Assembly (NCBI GenBank): GCA_949318235.1
Contig: OX439137.1
Coordinates: 21,880,518-21,944,517 of the forward strand
Source: Ecdyonurus torrentis
Lineage: Eukaryota > Arthropoda > Insecta > Ephemeroptera > Heptageniidae
Length of the DNA: 64,000 nt
Direction: 5' to 3'
Every line of letters starts with the position of its first letter. The first letter of the stretch is position 1. Made by a program: the position numbers and the translations under genes. Shown in pieces: positions 14,261 to 26,419 of this stretch. Under the pieces are notes generated by a model. It saw only the letters and a program-made list of their open reading frames with translations. It was not told the origin of the DNA and searched no databases.

Positions 14261-14612
14261 AATTAATGGACCAGAAGAAAACATTTATAGAAAAAGAACA
14301 TTTATATCACAAATCACTTGATGGGACTTACATAAATAACTTTAGTTTGTCTCAAAACCCAACTGTAAGCTCCGTAGCAGTGATCAGAAAATTTCAATTT
14401 ATGCAACCCGCACAACATTTTCATAGTAATTTTTGCATGCTTCTGACGTCATAAACATGAATGGTTACTCAAAATGCATACTTTACAGTATTTTCACGTT
14501 CTCTCGTGGGGCTTCATTAACATTCTGGTAAAAATTGTTAACAGTTTTGAAGATCCCATTTCGTGTTTATTCATTAAAAAGCACATGTTGTTTTATGTGG
14601 TCTATAGCTAAA
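14261..14612 (+). mobile_element. MITE A copy
   Basis: Landmarks CATTTATATCACAAATCACTTG, TTAGTTTGTCTCAAAACCCA, GTAGCAGTGATCAGAAAATT, TTCTGACGTCATAAACATGA and the end TGTGGTCTATAGCTAAAG. About 345 bp. The 68-codon frame here is chance. Confidence 0.75.
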
Positions 14613-15730
14613 GATACAACAAATAAATAAATATTCCTAATTAAAATAATTCTAATTAATAATTTGCACTGCAAAGCTACAACAAATAAATAAATATTTT
14701 GTGAAGGCACCTTTAACAACGAGGTAACCGACTTGGTGCAGAAATAACCAAATGAGGAATTTTATTTTCACTGTAATATTTTCTAAGCTATTTATACCCA
14801 GCAAAATAAATTCTATAAATTCCAAATGAAATTGAATGAATTTAAAAAATATAATATATTGTGTTCCAAAAAAAAAAAAAGTTTTATAATATTTTTAATT
14901 AAAAAAAAATTTATAATTTGACTCAAAAGTTAACGCTAAAATTTGAATTTTCACATTTTATCTGTAAAGTGTAATAACTTAAATATAAATGTTTGCATAT
15001 GTTTGATATAACTAAACTTTTAATTGATATTTTATCTTTATGTTGATTTTATTTTATCGACGGTTCAGTTTATAAGATATTAGCCGCTCACCTACTTTCT
15101 TAAAAAGTAGTTAATTTTAAATATTTTCTCATAGGAAAACATTGTCATCACTATATTTGCAACAATATAAATCGTTAATCCCTTAAGTCTTAAGTCATGT
15201 ATTTTTTAAACATACTCTCAGTCCACGCGAGTGTGTAAAATATAGAAAGCATAAAAGTAAAGAAATTTATCGGCTTTGGAAATATATTTTATAAAAGCAC
15301 TTTTTTTACTGTACATTATTACTTAATGGATTATTTTTATGTAAATGCACCCTTCTATTTCTCTAGAGCGTATGTAAAAAATTAAAGAGAGAGATAGTAA
15401 ACTTGTTTTATTTTTAGTGGTTAAAAAAATTTCCCGTCAACTCACATTGATGGCTATAAGTAAATAGCATAAAATATAAATGCTTAAGATTATACCCTTA
15501 CTGAATAGCGGGAAGTTATGGAAGCCTTTGGCGTGGGTGATGCAAAAAAACAACACATAAATTTATAATGATGACAAATATGTTGTTTGAGTGAGGGTAG
15601 AAGCAACTCATCCTAAAGAAGACTTGATGCCTTGGTAGTATAAATGTTACTTTATAATAAAAAAAATACTATCATGGACACTCACTTTTAAAAAAAGTTG
15701 CATTCAATGTATGTATTTTAAGTGTGTTTA
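14613..15730. other. AT-rich, no gene seen
   Basis: Unique-looking AT-rich sequence with no repeats matched elsewhere in the window. Confidence 0.5.
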
Positions 15731-16121
15731 AAGCCCTTGTCAAATTACTTTTTTATCATTTAGAATAAAATATTGATAATTACTATACCTTATTATTCAT
15801 GAATTAGACACCAACACGTTGATTTTGTATTTATTTTCATTTATTTTTATTTTAACGGTTATTTCACGCATCTGACGTCACAATGTACCGATGGGGCCGT
15901 GATAGGGGTAAAGAACTTGAGGGAGGGGTTTAAATTTATCACTTGACAAGAGCAGTGATTTTGATTGGCGGCAGTACATTGTGACATCAGATGCGTGATA
16001 TAACCGTCAAACTGAAAGTAAATACAAAATCAAAGTGTTGATGTCTAATTTATGGATAACAAGGTAAGATAACTATCAATCTAGTATTCTAAATGATAAA
16101 AAAGTAAGTTGACAAGGGCTT
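15731..16121. mobile_element. Foldback element N with arms of about 150 bp
   Basis: AAGCCCTTGTC at 15731 pairs with GACAAGGGCTT at 16111-16121. Other mirrored blocks are AATTAGACACCAACACGTTG and GCATCTGACGTCACAATGTA against TACATTGTGACATCAGATGC. The spacer holds GGGGCCGTGATAGGGGTAAA. About 390 bp in total. Confidence 0.7.
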
Positions 16122-16404
16122 CAATGCATATTTTCTACATTTTTAATTTAATTTTTTCAAGACTAATACTCGTTGTAACATGAACAATTTTGCTATGAAT
16201 TGCTTGGGTTAATAAACTTTTTCTATTTCTATATAATTTTTATAATTTTTTTAATAATTATTTATTCATTTTGAATGCATGTTGTTTTTTTCATGCAGAA
16301 CACATGTTACTAAAAATATTTTTGATGTTCCTTTAAAATGAGTTATAATTTACAATACATTTTCCCTTCATTAAGTGTTACATTATAGACAATACAATAC
16401 AATA

Positions 16405-16862
16405 CAGAAGACTTGCTAAAGTAGGTTTAGTGAGAAAATAAACAAAGTCACAGCTCAATAATACCAACAAAGTGCTATCAGACGACTTTGTGTTCCTGTC
16501 TTAATTGAACATGCTTTCTTATGAGGCAATGAAGCAGAAATAACTAAACTCAAGTTAAAACTATTTCTCTGAGTTGACATTTTTACTATATAGCTTGCTG
16601 AACATCAAAGCTTTTGTTTTCCCGAATTTCAAGTCAATTTAATTTTGTTTTTAACTTATTGATTATTTATTTCCACCATTTCAGACACATATAAATATAT
16701 TTTAAGATATATTTAATATAATAATATCAAAATAAAAATAAATTACAATAATTGCACATGCGATAAGTCAAATCTAGATTGACATTCAGGAAAATAAAAA
16801 CTTTGAGACTCAGCAAGCAACGTTTATTTTCTCAATAAACCTACAATTGCAAATCTTCTATT
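16405..16862. mobile_element. Element H with inverted ends
   Basis: AGAAGACTTGCTAAAGTAGG at the left and GCAAATCTTCTA at the right (mirror blocks AGAAAATAAAC / GTTTATTTTCT). Internal ACAAAGTGCTATCAGACGAC and CATGCTTTCTTATGAGG are shared with 49426-50104 and 51047-51250. Confidence 0.6.
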
Positions 16863-17320
16863 AGCTTTAAAAATGTATCAAATTTAACAGAAATAGATGA
16901 TGAAAATTTGGAGATCTTTGACCCTCTGACCTCTTCCTGCTAAAGAGTTCGCAATCTATATTTACAAAGACAATATATATATATATTTTTTGATAGAGTG
17001 TTTTGAATTAAAATTTTACATTAAAAATCTTAATTAAAATCTCAATTCAATGTACTCTCTAAACTTTTATAATTCAATTTAAAATTTCAAGGATTTCATT
17101 ATTACTCTACACAATGCACTGTCTTTGATAGCAGCTAAAATGCAGTGAAACCTAGTTTTTTTAATGTCATTACTATTGCACATATTATAGAGGGAATATG
17201 CATGGATATGGCATATATTTTCTTTGATATGCTCTACTTTTTTATAGTGGAGGAATATTCGTATCATGTTATGACTATATATTATTTGTCCCGGTTTCAC
17301 AACCTTTGAACATCTAGAAC

Positions 17321-17441
<121 letters not shown>

Positions 17442-17828
17442 TTGTAATAACATACACACTGAAAAATAAAATACTTGTTCGGTAATTCTATTCTTCTTGG
17501 CTACAAATAATGCACAATACTATTTAAAAAAATGTGTTATTTATTTATATATGTTTATGTAAAAAGTGTTTATGAACGTAGGACTCATAGACGCCATTTA
17601 TCATAGTACATAAAAAAACATCTAAAAATCTTATATTCCTATCTATGTTTAGAAATCCTGAAAATTTTAGAATTCCTAAGGATTTTAGATGACTTAAGTA
17701 AATGCTTTCATGTATGGCACTCCAAAACCCGTATAAAAATTTAATTGTATAGTTATTTATCTTTAAGCTTTTTTATATCTTAACCCTTATAGTATTATTT
17801 TATATATTTTAAGAATGTTGGAGGGGAA

Positions 17829-17995
17829 GGAGTCTCGGTAGCGTAAATGGTAACGCAGTGGTCTGGGAAACCAAAGATTCGGGTACGATTCCCGGTCGAG
17901 CCGAATTCCTTTTCAATGTCAGTTTACTGCTTATATAACACGGTGTAACACGAAAGCCAAACACTTTCAATATCTATAGTTTTGAGATAATAAAA
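17829..17995 (+). mobile_element. tRNA-derived SINE S2, copy 1
   Basis: The first 76 bp fold like a tRNA: acceptor GTCTCGG against TCGAGCC (one mismatch), D stem GCG/CGC and anticodon loop CTGGGAA. The T loop reads TACGATT instead of TTCGATT, which breaks the B box, so this is not a working tRNA gene. After the head comes GAATTCCTTTTCAATGT and ...AACACGGTGTAACACGAAAG, shared with 22494-22630. A head plus common body defines a SINE. Confidence 0.62.
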
Positions 17996-18667
17996 AATGA
18001 ACTATTTTTCAGTTGTCGTTATATGGTCAAAACCAATTATTTTTAACTTTGAACTATTTCACTCATCACGTCGCTACAAATGTTGGAAGCAAAGACAGAA
18101 ACTGAAATAAGGTAAATAAAGTAAAGCCTATGAGTTTCCTCGGGTTCGTGACGTCATTTTAGTTATACTGCAGACTGCAGTGTGGATGCAACAATTGCTG
18201 TGTATATTTTGCTATGACGTCATTGAATTATTAATATAGCTCTCAAAAATATAAACATTGCTAACATGTTTTTTACGTCATTAAATAAAAAGTTTTTTGT
18301 TTAATACAACAAAAACAGCAAAATATTATAATGCATTACGTCGTATTTGTATAATGTCTTTAAACCCGTACAAATTTTTTCAACTACATATATAAATTTT
18401 AAATATAATTTTTTCAGTGTAAAAATTGCTGAAATGATCACAAAAAAATAAGCTTTGTTCAAAAAACAAAACATTTTATAATTCTGCACACGTATTGAAA
18501 TTTTGGCAACTATTTGGCTTTGCTGTCTACGTTTGCAAAAATATAAAAAATCTACATCTTACATTTTTTTTTGTAAATTTACCCAAGTTGGAATAACCAC
18601 AAAAAAATAAGAAAAAGAACAAAATGTCAAATTATGTTTCTTTACAAAATTCAATAATATTTATTAC

Positions 18668-18836
18668 TTATTTGTTTGGTTGGTTGGTTCATTTGTTTAT
18701 TTACTTATTCATTCATTTATTGATTCATTGATTCATTCGTTCATTCGTTTGTTCGTTTGTTCGTTCATTCGTTCATTCGTTCATTCGTTCATTTCATTTA
18801 TATTTTATTTTTATTTCATTTACTTATTTATAAGAA
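18668..18836. repeat. Degenerate TTCA/TTCG/TTTG tetranucleotide tract
   Basis: About 170 bp of mixed four-base units (TTCATTCG, GTTCGTTTG). It ends 17 bp before the candidate exon acceptor at 18853. Confidence 0.9.
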
Positions 18837-18853
18837 CTTCGTCGATTTTTCAG

Positions 18854-18937
18854 TTCAAAGAAGGTTCAATGACAGCACCAAACATATGTCCAAGACGTAA
18901 ATTTAATAAAGCGAAGTTACACGACAAATGGATGTAT
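18854..18937 (+). CDS. Candidate internal exon of an unknown gene
   Basis: An 84 bp segment open in one frame, 28 codons with phase 0 at both ends (starts FKEGSMTAPNICPRRK). It is preceded by the acceptor GATTTTTCAG and followed by a perfect donor GTAAGT. Its base composition and residue mix (Pro, Cys, Lys, Trp) stand out from the AT-rich flanks. The longer open frame before it is only translated TTCA repeat. I do not recognise the protein. No neighbouring exon could be assigned. Confidence 0.4.
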
Positions 18938-19312
18938 GTAAGTTCCCAAGCTGAGGTCGTTAGTTATCTATTTACTTCAGTCTACTTCCTTGCATTGCCA
19001 ACTGTCACAACAGTCGATACTAACAATAACAATATATCACCAAATCAAATCAATAGACTAACATGTGACCATATTCAATGGTTCGCTAGTATTTATTTTT
19101 TAAGCACTTCTTCAGCAACCATAGTAAAAATATTCTTCCAATAGCAAATACACTAACTTTCTAATTACGTCTTGTGTTTGAAAGAATGGAAGTTTGACAC
19201 GTACGTTATAAGGAATTTCATTACATTTTTCAAAACTTTTACTTATCGCACTGTCATCATCAGCTAACTTTATCATTTATTTGTCTTTTTAATAAAAAGT
19301 TGATATTTTTTA

Positions 19313-19920
19313 TCAATAAGGAAGACTCAAAAATTTATTGGGCGTTATTTTTATTGATTATTCTAAAAATAAAGGCATTGTCTTGAATCGATAGATATAC
19401 GAATTTTTAAATTTCGAGTTCTTTAAGTAGTTTTAATTAATTTTTGAGAGTCAAGAAATGGCGTCAGAGACTGCAACTTTTTCCTATGCCTACAATATAC
19501 ATCTAAACATTCAATAGTTATCCAATTAATTATAAACAATAATAATATCCAAATCATAACATCTAAATAATAATAATAAAATTTATTATTATTTATTAAA
19601 CATATCATAAATACATTGCTACAAGTCTACAGTTTTGCATAATGATTTAATGACAGAGTCCGAGACGGACAGTGAAGTAAGTGGTACTTAGTACAGAGGC
19701 CACCACATAACAACACACATTTATTACTATGTACAATCGTGATATTCTTTAATCTGACAGATTACATGGTGGAAACCATGCACCGCATAACGGGTAATGA
19801 TATGCCTGTCTGCACAGTTAAAATGTAGTCAAAAATTAGGAATTCGCATCTATCGATTAAGGACAAGGTTCTCTTTTGGAAAATGAAACAAAACTACCCT
19901 TCAAGCATTTTTTTAGTCTT
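19313..19920. mobile_element. Foldback element E, copy 2 with a 300 bp insert
   Basis: Arms are recognisable (CTTGAATCGATAGATATACG left, CGCATCTATCGATTAAGG right). The centre (about 19505-19830) is extra: it holds (ATA)n near 19568 and a more GC-rich block (AGTCCGAGACGGACAGTG) of unknown origin. Confidence 0.55.
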
Positions 19921-20068
19921 TCTCTTTTATGCTTATGCTGTATTACGTTGTTATTATAATTTTTTTTAATTTCATTTAAATAGTTTATGATGCACAGTAT
20001 CATTATTATTTAATATTACGGAAATTATGTTTTTATATTATTTATTTAGGTTCATGAACACACTCAAT

Positions 20069-20180
20069 AATGCTGTTCATTATCCTTGTTCTATGCTCCT
20101 AAAATGACGATCGCCTTTGGTTATTCAAATGGAATGCGCATTTTTTGGTGCAAAAACAAAAACAGGGTTTACGAACAACA
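20069..20180 (+). mobile_element. Short TIR element D, copy 2
   Basis: Same unit: CTCCTAAAATGACGATCGCC, TTATTCAAATGGAATGCGC, ending in AACAGGGTTTACGAACAACA. Confidence 0.65.
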
Positions 20181-20269
20181 CTAATAAAAGTTAAACTTCC
20201 TCAGTATTTGTCTATTAATAAGCTTCCATTTGTTTTTAAATGCTCTGAAACACGGAAAAAATGTGGAAC

Positions 20270-20465
20270 ATGAAATGCTTTTTAAATGCGCATTGCATTT
20301 GAATAACCATAGGTGATCGTCATTTTAGTAACAGAAGAAAAGAGAGTTTACGAAAAACCCTGTTCCCTTGCTCCAAAAAATGCGCAATGACATTTAAAAA
20401 GCATTAGGTGATCCTCATTTCTTTGTGGTTTGGGGCACGTAAAACAGGGTTTACAAACATCATTG
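20270..20465. mobile_element. Rearranged D units
   Basis: One D unit in reverse (GATCGTCATTTTAGTAACAG) joined to a second partial unit (GGTGATCCTCATTTC), ending in AACAGGGTTTACAAACATC. Looks like insertion of one D copy in another. Confidence 0.55.
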
Positions 20466-20632
20466 TTAAATTAAAATTTGCGCGCATATTTTAATGGAGA
20501 AAATATGAAGCGAAGTCAGGTGTATATGTTTCATTGAAGATTATTCATTGTAAAGTAGTAAAGTAAACTAAATTAAATCGTTGACAATTTGGTTTTTAAG
20601 ATGTGGTACTTCTGAAAATTTCTTTTACTCTC

Positions 20633-20636
<4 letters not shown>

Positions 20637-20694
<58 letters not shown>
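20637..20694. repeat. (CT)n microsatellite
   Basis: 58 bp of CT. Confidence 0.97.
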
Positions 20695-20698
<4 letters not shown>

Positions 20699-21244
20699 AT
20701 GAAAGAAGACATACTAAAAAAAAGTAAAGTAAAGTGACTTGAAGAGCCAGTGTCAACACGTCTGAACAAGTCCCAACTTGTTGAAACTTGCTCGTCAATT
20801 TTTAATGACAATCGAACTTCACTTTGAAAAACACTTACTGTCATTTAAGTTTTATCTCTTTTGTAAATAAATTATTCAAATGTATTTTCCTTATATATAG
20901 AAGTATACCATTACTTATTTTGTATGTTGTTTTTTGTTCCTCTTCTTTTATAAATATTTAAAATTAATCAAAATTACTTCCTTCAGTTCTAATACCACTT
21001 ATCATGTTTGTTAAAATCGGGAAACATTTTAGGGACAAGTATCATACCACAAGTAATTTAAATTTTGATTAACATTTATTTTAAACTTTATTATTATTAT
21101 TTGTAAAAGTTAAAATATAAGGTAAATTTCTAAGGCACCTATGACATCATTATCATTCGTGGAAAGATACTAGTATGAAAAAAAAAATTGCTACTAAGAA
21201 AGCAAGGTTTATACGGAGACTCTATATAAACCTTGCTAAGAAAG

Positions 21245-21575
21245 TAAAATAATAATAATAATTTTATTTTCAATTCTAAAAGTGGACTTAGTTTTTGAAA
21301 CTATAGATATGTAAATTTCTAATTTTTGTGTTGATTTAGTAGTTTTAATTAATTTTGGAAAATTATAAAAAGACGTACTGTAACTTCAGCATTTCGGCAT
21401 AGGAAAGTTACCAATCGTGACGTCATTTTCTGACTTTTAAAAATTAATTAAAAATACTCAATGAACTCAAAAATTACAAATTCATATAACTATCCATTCA
21501 GGTTGATTTCTATTTTTAGAATATGCAATAAAATTACCACCTTAATCTTTTTTAGGATTTCTCACTAATTATATT
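21245..21575. mobile_element. Foldback element E, copy 3
   Basis: Mirror arms around CGTGACGTCATTTTC near 21420, with ATTAATTAAAAATACTCAAT on the right arm and TTTTTTAGGATTTCTC at the end. Confidence 0.6.
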
Positions 21576-21642
21576 TTAAAAAAATAGTAATGACGAATAA
21601 GATTAATAGGGATTAGTTATATAAACAAAAAAGTAATTTGAC

Positions 21643-21758
21643 ATATTAACTAATAAAGGAACAACTGTTTTGAGACCGACTATAAGCGATGTCGGAGGCA
21701 GATGTGAACGAAATCGCTTATAGTTGGCCTCAAAACAGTTATTCCTTTATTAGTCAAT
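21643..21758. repeat. 116 bp hairpin element
   Basis: AACTAATAAAGGAACAACTG and TTTTGAGACCGACTATAAGC pair with the right arm that ends CCTTTATTAGTCAATAT. The 22 bp spacer is GC-richer. A small MITE is likely. Confidence 0.8.
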
Positions 21759-22493
21759 ATATACTAAGATTTGATAATTTTACGTCACGTTTCTAAAAGT
21801 AATGAATGAATTATTAGAATATCTTATGAAACCTAAAAGTTACATTTTATCTTCAAACCTCAAGCTACTTTTACAATTCGTAACCATAAATTTTGTGAGA
21901 AATTCAAGAAATCCAACTTCTAAAATGTATATTTTATAACTCTAGTAACACATACTGTATAGTATAGTGATTTTACTCTTAAAAAAAGCAAGAATACAAT
22001 AAAAGAAGTACTAGAGTGATAATATCAAAGCTACCATACATTTATTTTTATTATTTGAAAAACTTTCTTTCCTGCGTGTTTCCTTGAAAAAAAAAATACT
22101 TTGCTACATATAATTTATTCACAACGCAACTAATATACTTTTTTTATATCTTATTTTTCTTTATAAAATGTCAAATGTCATATTTTTATAACTTTTATTT
22201 TTTTCAATTTGTTTTGTTTCAAGAGGAATAGAACAAGTTTCATATTTTACAATATTTTATAGACTTTTTACTGGAAATAGGAGGAAAAGGTAAATTTTCA
22301 TGTTTTTTTTTATAACAGTATTTTTACTTCGTACAATGGGGCTTATGGTTGAAATGAAATAACCAATCATATATTGTGATGGTAAAGAACAAGAGTTCAA
22401 TAATATCTTATCCAGTAGCATTGTGTGGTGGGACTATGCTTTATTATAGCATCTGTTGCGTCGAAATATTTTAAATGAAGAATATTATGAAAC

Positions 22494-22630
22494 ATTGGTT
22501 GGCCTTGCAAGCCAAAGATCTAGGTTCAAGTCCCAGTCAGGTGGAATTCATTTTAATATGTACATTTAAACACGTTATAAACACTACATAAACACGGTAA
22601 AACACAAAAAGTTACTTTTCAACGTTTCCG
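22494..22630 (+). mobile_element. tRNA-derived SINE S2, copy 2 (5'-truncated)
   Basis: Keeps an anticodon-arm-like hairpin (TTGGC, loop CTTGCAA, GCCAA), a B box (GGTTCAAGTCC) and then the S2 body: GGAATTCATTTTAATATG and AACACGGTAAAACACAAAAAG. The D arm is missing. The anticodon loop differs from copy 1, so the two copies are old or come from different tRNA heads. Confidence 0.55.
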
Positions 22631-23231
22631 TGCAAAAAAAAAAAACAAAACGCTAAATTACAAGCTCACAATACAATACACACACACTACAAAACAATTA
22701 TTTTAAAATAGTTATTTAAAAAAAAATGAAAAAAACATCAACGCTAACACTCATTCCATGACAATCTATTCTACGGAGCATTTTTAGTTTTGTTATAGGA
22801 CGTTATTTCCACATCTTAACTTATATAGCACGCATTTTTGTTACTTGATTTCTTATTAATAAACATGTAACATGTATTGTATGTATTTAACATGTACCGG
22901 TAAATATGAGGTGACTATGTAATTGAAGAGATGACCATGTAAATGTACCTTTAAATATAAAAAAATGATAAAAAAAAAGTTCAAAAAAATCTACTGTTGT
23001 ATTGCTTGTCGTCTTAAATAAATAAAATAAAAATTCATATAAACATTATTTAAAATTATTTAATATTATGTTTTCATTAAATTCAGTAATAATAAAAAGC
23101 TTCGTATTAAATAACATATTGCTACCAAATTTTTGTAGTTCATTAATTCATATATATGTATATTATTTTTATATGGTTTTTGTGAGTATACTTTTCTAGA
23201 GAAAGAGAAAGGAATCTGAGACAAAAGAAAT

Positions 23232-23280
23232 GAGAGAGAGAGAGAGAGATGGGAGCGGAAACATTCTCTCTCTCTCTCTT
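23232..23280. repeat. GA tract facing a CT tract
   Basis: AGAGAGAGAGAGAGAG then 20 bp of spacer, then CTCTCTCTCTCT. The two runs can pair as a hairpin. Confidence 0.8.
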
Positions 23281-23654
23281 CCTCTACCCCTCCACTCTCT
23301 CTGTCTCAATGCAACTACGTTACAAAATATTCTGTCCTCTGATGTTTTAATCTTGTGTCCGTTTTACAAAAAAATAATAATAATAATAAAAAGCAGGAAA
23401 AACAAAACTTTTTATATGTTGAAAAAAATACTTTTTTTTTGTCATTTGTTTTAGAAAAGAAAATGTTGTGAATAGAAAAAAATAAAACATTTTAAATTAA
23501 ATATACGACTTCTTTTTTATAGTACATGTGAAATGAAAAATGTGTTTTTAGCACTTTAAGTGTTGTAAAATAGTGAAAATTTTCTGGTTGTTAAAAGAAT
23601 AAAATGCAAAGTTTTTCTTTAAAAAAAAATGCACACATTTAAATAAATATTAAT

Positions 23655-23765
23655 AATAATAAATACAAAATCAACTTATTCATGTCTAATTTATGGATAA
23701 GAAGATAATATAATTAATATTCCAATATTATAAATGATAAAAAAAGTAAGTTTACTATGACTTTA
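23655..23765. mobile_element. Half copy of foldback element N
   Basis: Resembles the right arm of N (AATACAAAATCAACTTATTC, TGTCTAATTTATGGATAAG, AAATGATAAAAAAAGTAAGT). No opposite arm is present. Confidence 0.55.
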
Positions 23766-24276
23766 CGTAAAAAAAAAAAAAAAAAAAAAAAATGTTCAGC
23801 GCTCATCCGGAACTATGATTTATATCAAACACATTATTATAAAGAAATCAAAAGTCCTTTTTTTGTACTATAATAAATTGATTTGTGTATAGTAAAAAAA
23901 AGTAACGAAATAAATAACAGGCTTATAAAGTTATATATTTCTACGTTTTTAGTATATAGCTTTAAAAACTCAATCTACAGTAAATCACGATTTTTGTGAC
24001 TTTTATACCACAATAGAACACTGTAGTTATATCAGCTTGGAAGATAACCATACAAATATTCTGATCAAAAATGTGGGTCACCTTTAAATTTAAATTAAGT
24101 TTAAAGAATGGTCAATTTTTGACACGTGATGAAAATTTTCATTGGCTGTAAATTTTATTAATAATGATTTCTCTCTCTCTCTTCCCCCTCTCACATTTCA
24201 AGTTTTTGATGGACTTCTGTGCGCTTGACCGTCATCTTTGAAGTGGTAAATATATTTTCCAACGCTGGATTTTTTC

Positions 24277-24619
24277 TTAAAGGAATAGACCAGAGAAAAA
24301 CATAAGCATTTATATTACAAAACATTTGATGGGACTTACATAAATAACTTTAGTTTGTCTCAAAACCCAACTGTAGCACCGTAGCAGTGATCAGAAAATT
24401 CGATTTATGCAACCCGCACAACATTTTCATACTAATTTTTGCATGTTTCTGACGTCATAAACATGAATTTTCACGCAAATTGCATACTTTACAGTTTTTT
24501 CATGCTCTCTCGTGGGGCTACATTAACATTCTGGTAAAAATTGTCATTAATTTTGTAGATCCCATTTTGTGTTTATTCATTAAAAAGCTCACGTTGTTTT
24601 ATGTGGTCTATGGCTTTAA
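24277..24619 (+). mobile_element. MITE A, best-preserved copy
   Basis: 343 bp from TTAAAGGAATAGACC to GGTCTATGGCTTTAA. The ends are inverted repeats of about 15 bp (TTAAAG, two variable bases, ATAGACC). Both sides carry TTAA. As a TA or TTAA duplication it would fit a Tc1/mariner-like or piggyBac-like parent; the ambiguity cannot be solved here. No coding capacity. Confidence 0.8.
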
Positions 24620-24660
24620 ACATATTAGGCTCCATACTAGTTAAATTCAGTGCCAGCCGT

Positions 24661-24662
<2 letters not shown>

Positions 24663-24699
<37 letters not shown>
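24663..24699. repeat. Poly(T) tract
   Basis: 37 T residues just before SINE S1 (24727). Confidence 0.95.
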
Positions 24700-24701
<2 letters not shown>

Positions 24702-24726
24702 AATATTTATCGAAATATTATAAATT

Positions 24727-25082
24727 TACAGTAAAGGCAACTGACTCATAACTCTGTTCCGTACATACTCCTCACTAAGTACAGGATCAAGCCACTGCTA
24801 GGTGCGTACGTAAAGTGTTAGAGAACACGTTGCACGAGCAGTGTTTACATGCACTCCACGACGACGCACGACATTCGAGAGGTGCATGATTGATGTGATT
24901 GCATCGTCCAGCCTGAATAGAGTTTCCATGTTTTCTCTAGGTTGTTTGGGGAATGTAGGGATGTGTATTTAGGTCGTGGTTCGCACGTATATGTGGTTAT
25001 CATTAAATACGGCGATAAGACAATGTCTTGATGGGACTTTGGTAAAAGTGTAGCACGAGAACAGAATAATGGTAATATGGAA
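24727..25082 (+). mobile_element. SINE S1, copy lacking the 5' tip
   Basis: Begins inside the tRNA-like head (AAAGGCAACTGACTC), then a mutated B box (GGATCAAGCC). The body continues to GTGTAGCACGAGAACAG. More diverged than the 8190 copy. Confidence 0.72.
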
Positions 25083-25248
25083 AATAATAATATGATGTAT
25101 AGACCAAATTTTAAATCTTAATTGAAATTATAAATAGTTATTTGAGAAAAAAACAAAAACAATAATAACAAATAAAAAAAAAATAAAAAATTAATACACT
25201 AGATTTTTCAGGAAAGTATCTTGCTTACTTCCTAACAATATCTTGGTG

Positions 25249-25250
<2 letters not shown>

Positions 25251-25282
<32 letters not shown>

Positions 25283-26035
25283 TCTTTATTGGGTATAGCA
25301 TGATACATAGTGAGAAAAAAAAATAATAATAAATAATATTAATAACAATTTACCCAACTGGGGTGAGAAAAAGGCAAATGCCTATACACAAAGTGATCTC
25401 ACACCAAATAATCAGAAGTACACTGCTTCGTCAAAACATAAAACTTATATATACATACATAATAAAATACTGGTTTATGTGGCAAGAGGGATGGCATGTG
25501 CAGGCAGTAGCATCTTTTCATTTAATGGTAGAGAGTTAAATAACTTAACTACTCTAGGAAAATAGGACGATAGAAATGAAGAATCACCCCTAGGACTGAT
25601 AAGTACATTAGCACTGCCACGTAAACCAGAGCGTCTTTCTTTGACAGAGATCAAAGACGCACCAAATACATTGAAATCATAACGCCCTGAGAAACAGCAA
25701 TTTAGAAATTTTAAGTCAATGTTTTCCCAGAGCTTGCTAAGGCTAGGTAGATTACAAGAAATTAATCTATTAGCAAAGTTATCACGACCACGGAAGAACC
25801 TGGAGACGCCCAGGATAAAACATGTGGCGCGCCCCTGAATACGCTCAAGGTTAGACATATTACAAGCTGTAGTGGGATGCCAAGCAGGAGCTCCGTATGT
25901 AACTATTGAACGAGCAAGCGCAATATAAAGCATACGCTTGACAGAAAACTTACTATTACGGAAACATCTGCCTAGCATTCCCAGTACTTTGGCAACTTTT
26001 TTACGAACAACCTCAGTATGCACACTCCATACATA
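25251..26035 (-). mobile_element. 5'-truncated non-LTR retrotransposon (LINE)
   Basis: The minus strand encodes the C-terminal end of a LINE polyprotein (stop at 25475), then a 220 bp 3' UTR that ends in AATAAAGAATT and an (ATT)n tail (25251-25282). Endonuclease and reverse transcriptase core are missing, so the copy is truncated at about 26035, as is usual for target-primed insertion. The reading frame that remains has no stops, which suggests moderate age. Clade (CR1, L2 or Jockey-like) cannot be fixed from this fragment. Confidence 0.82.
25475..26030 (-). pseudogene. LINE ORF2 C-terminal fragment
   Basis: About 185 codons after the truncation point. Typical post-RT motifs are VRKKVAKVLGMLGRCF, RSIVTYGAPAWHP and NLERIQGRATCFILG, the region that follows the reverse transcriptase in CR1/Jockey-type elements, where the lE.iQr.a segment is well conserved. 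A late RSGLRGSANVL followed by YFPRVVKLFNSLP is the usual near-terminal block. The first 15-20 codons of the open frame (IYVYYVW) are flanking AT-rich sequence and not part of the element. It cannot encode an active enzyme. Confidence 0.8.
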
Positions 26036-26419
26036 ATATACATATATATATAGTTTATATACATATAAACTAAAAATCACATTTTGTGTATCCTAATCAA
26101 CCGATATTTATATTATTGACCCAGTATTGTTATTGTATTGTTGGCAATGTCTGTTATTGAGCTTCGTTTGTATAATATCAGGTAATAAAAAGTAATAGAT
26201 ACATGGTGGGGTAAATAATACAATGCGACATTAAAGGACGAGAATAATTTGAAGAAAATTAGGAACGTGTTTATGGAAATAAAATAAAATTGAGATATAC
26301 TAACGTTTTAAAGAATGATTGAAGTTGCGTTACTTATCTAAAAAAAAAAAAAAAAAAATGCAAAAATTGTCATGGTACAATAAACTTTAAAATACTTAAA
26401 AATACTTAAAATCGGAACG

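Noticed and set aside
17829..17903. A functional tRNA gene
   Set aside because: Acceptor mismatch, T-loop TACGATT in place of TTCGATT, and a body shared with another locus. It is a SINE head.
18680..19144. 154-codon frame with a hydrophobic, repeat-like start
   Set aside because: The first half is translated TTCA repeat. Only the splice-bounded 84 bp inside it was kept as a weak candidate exon.
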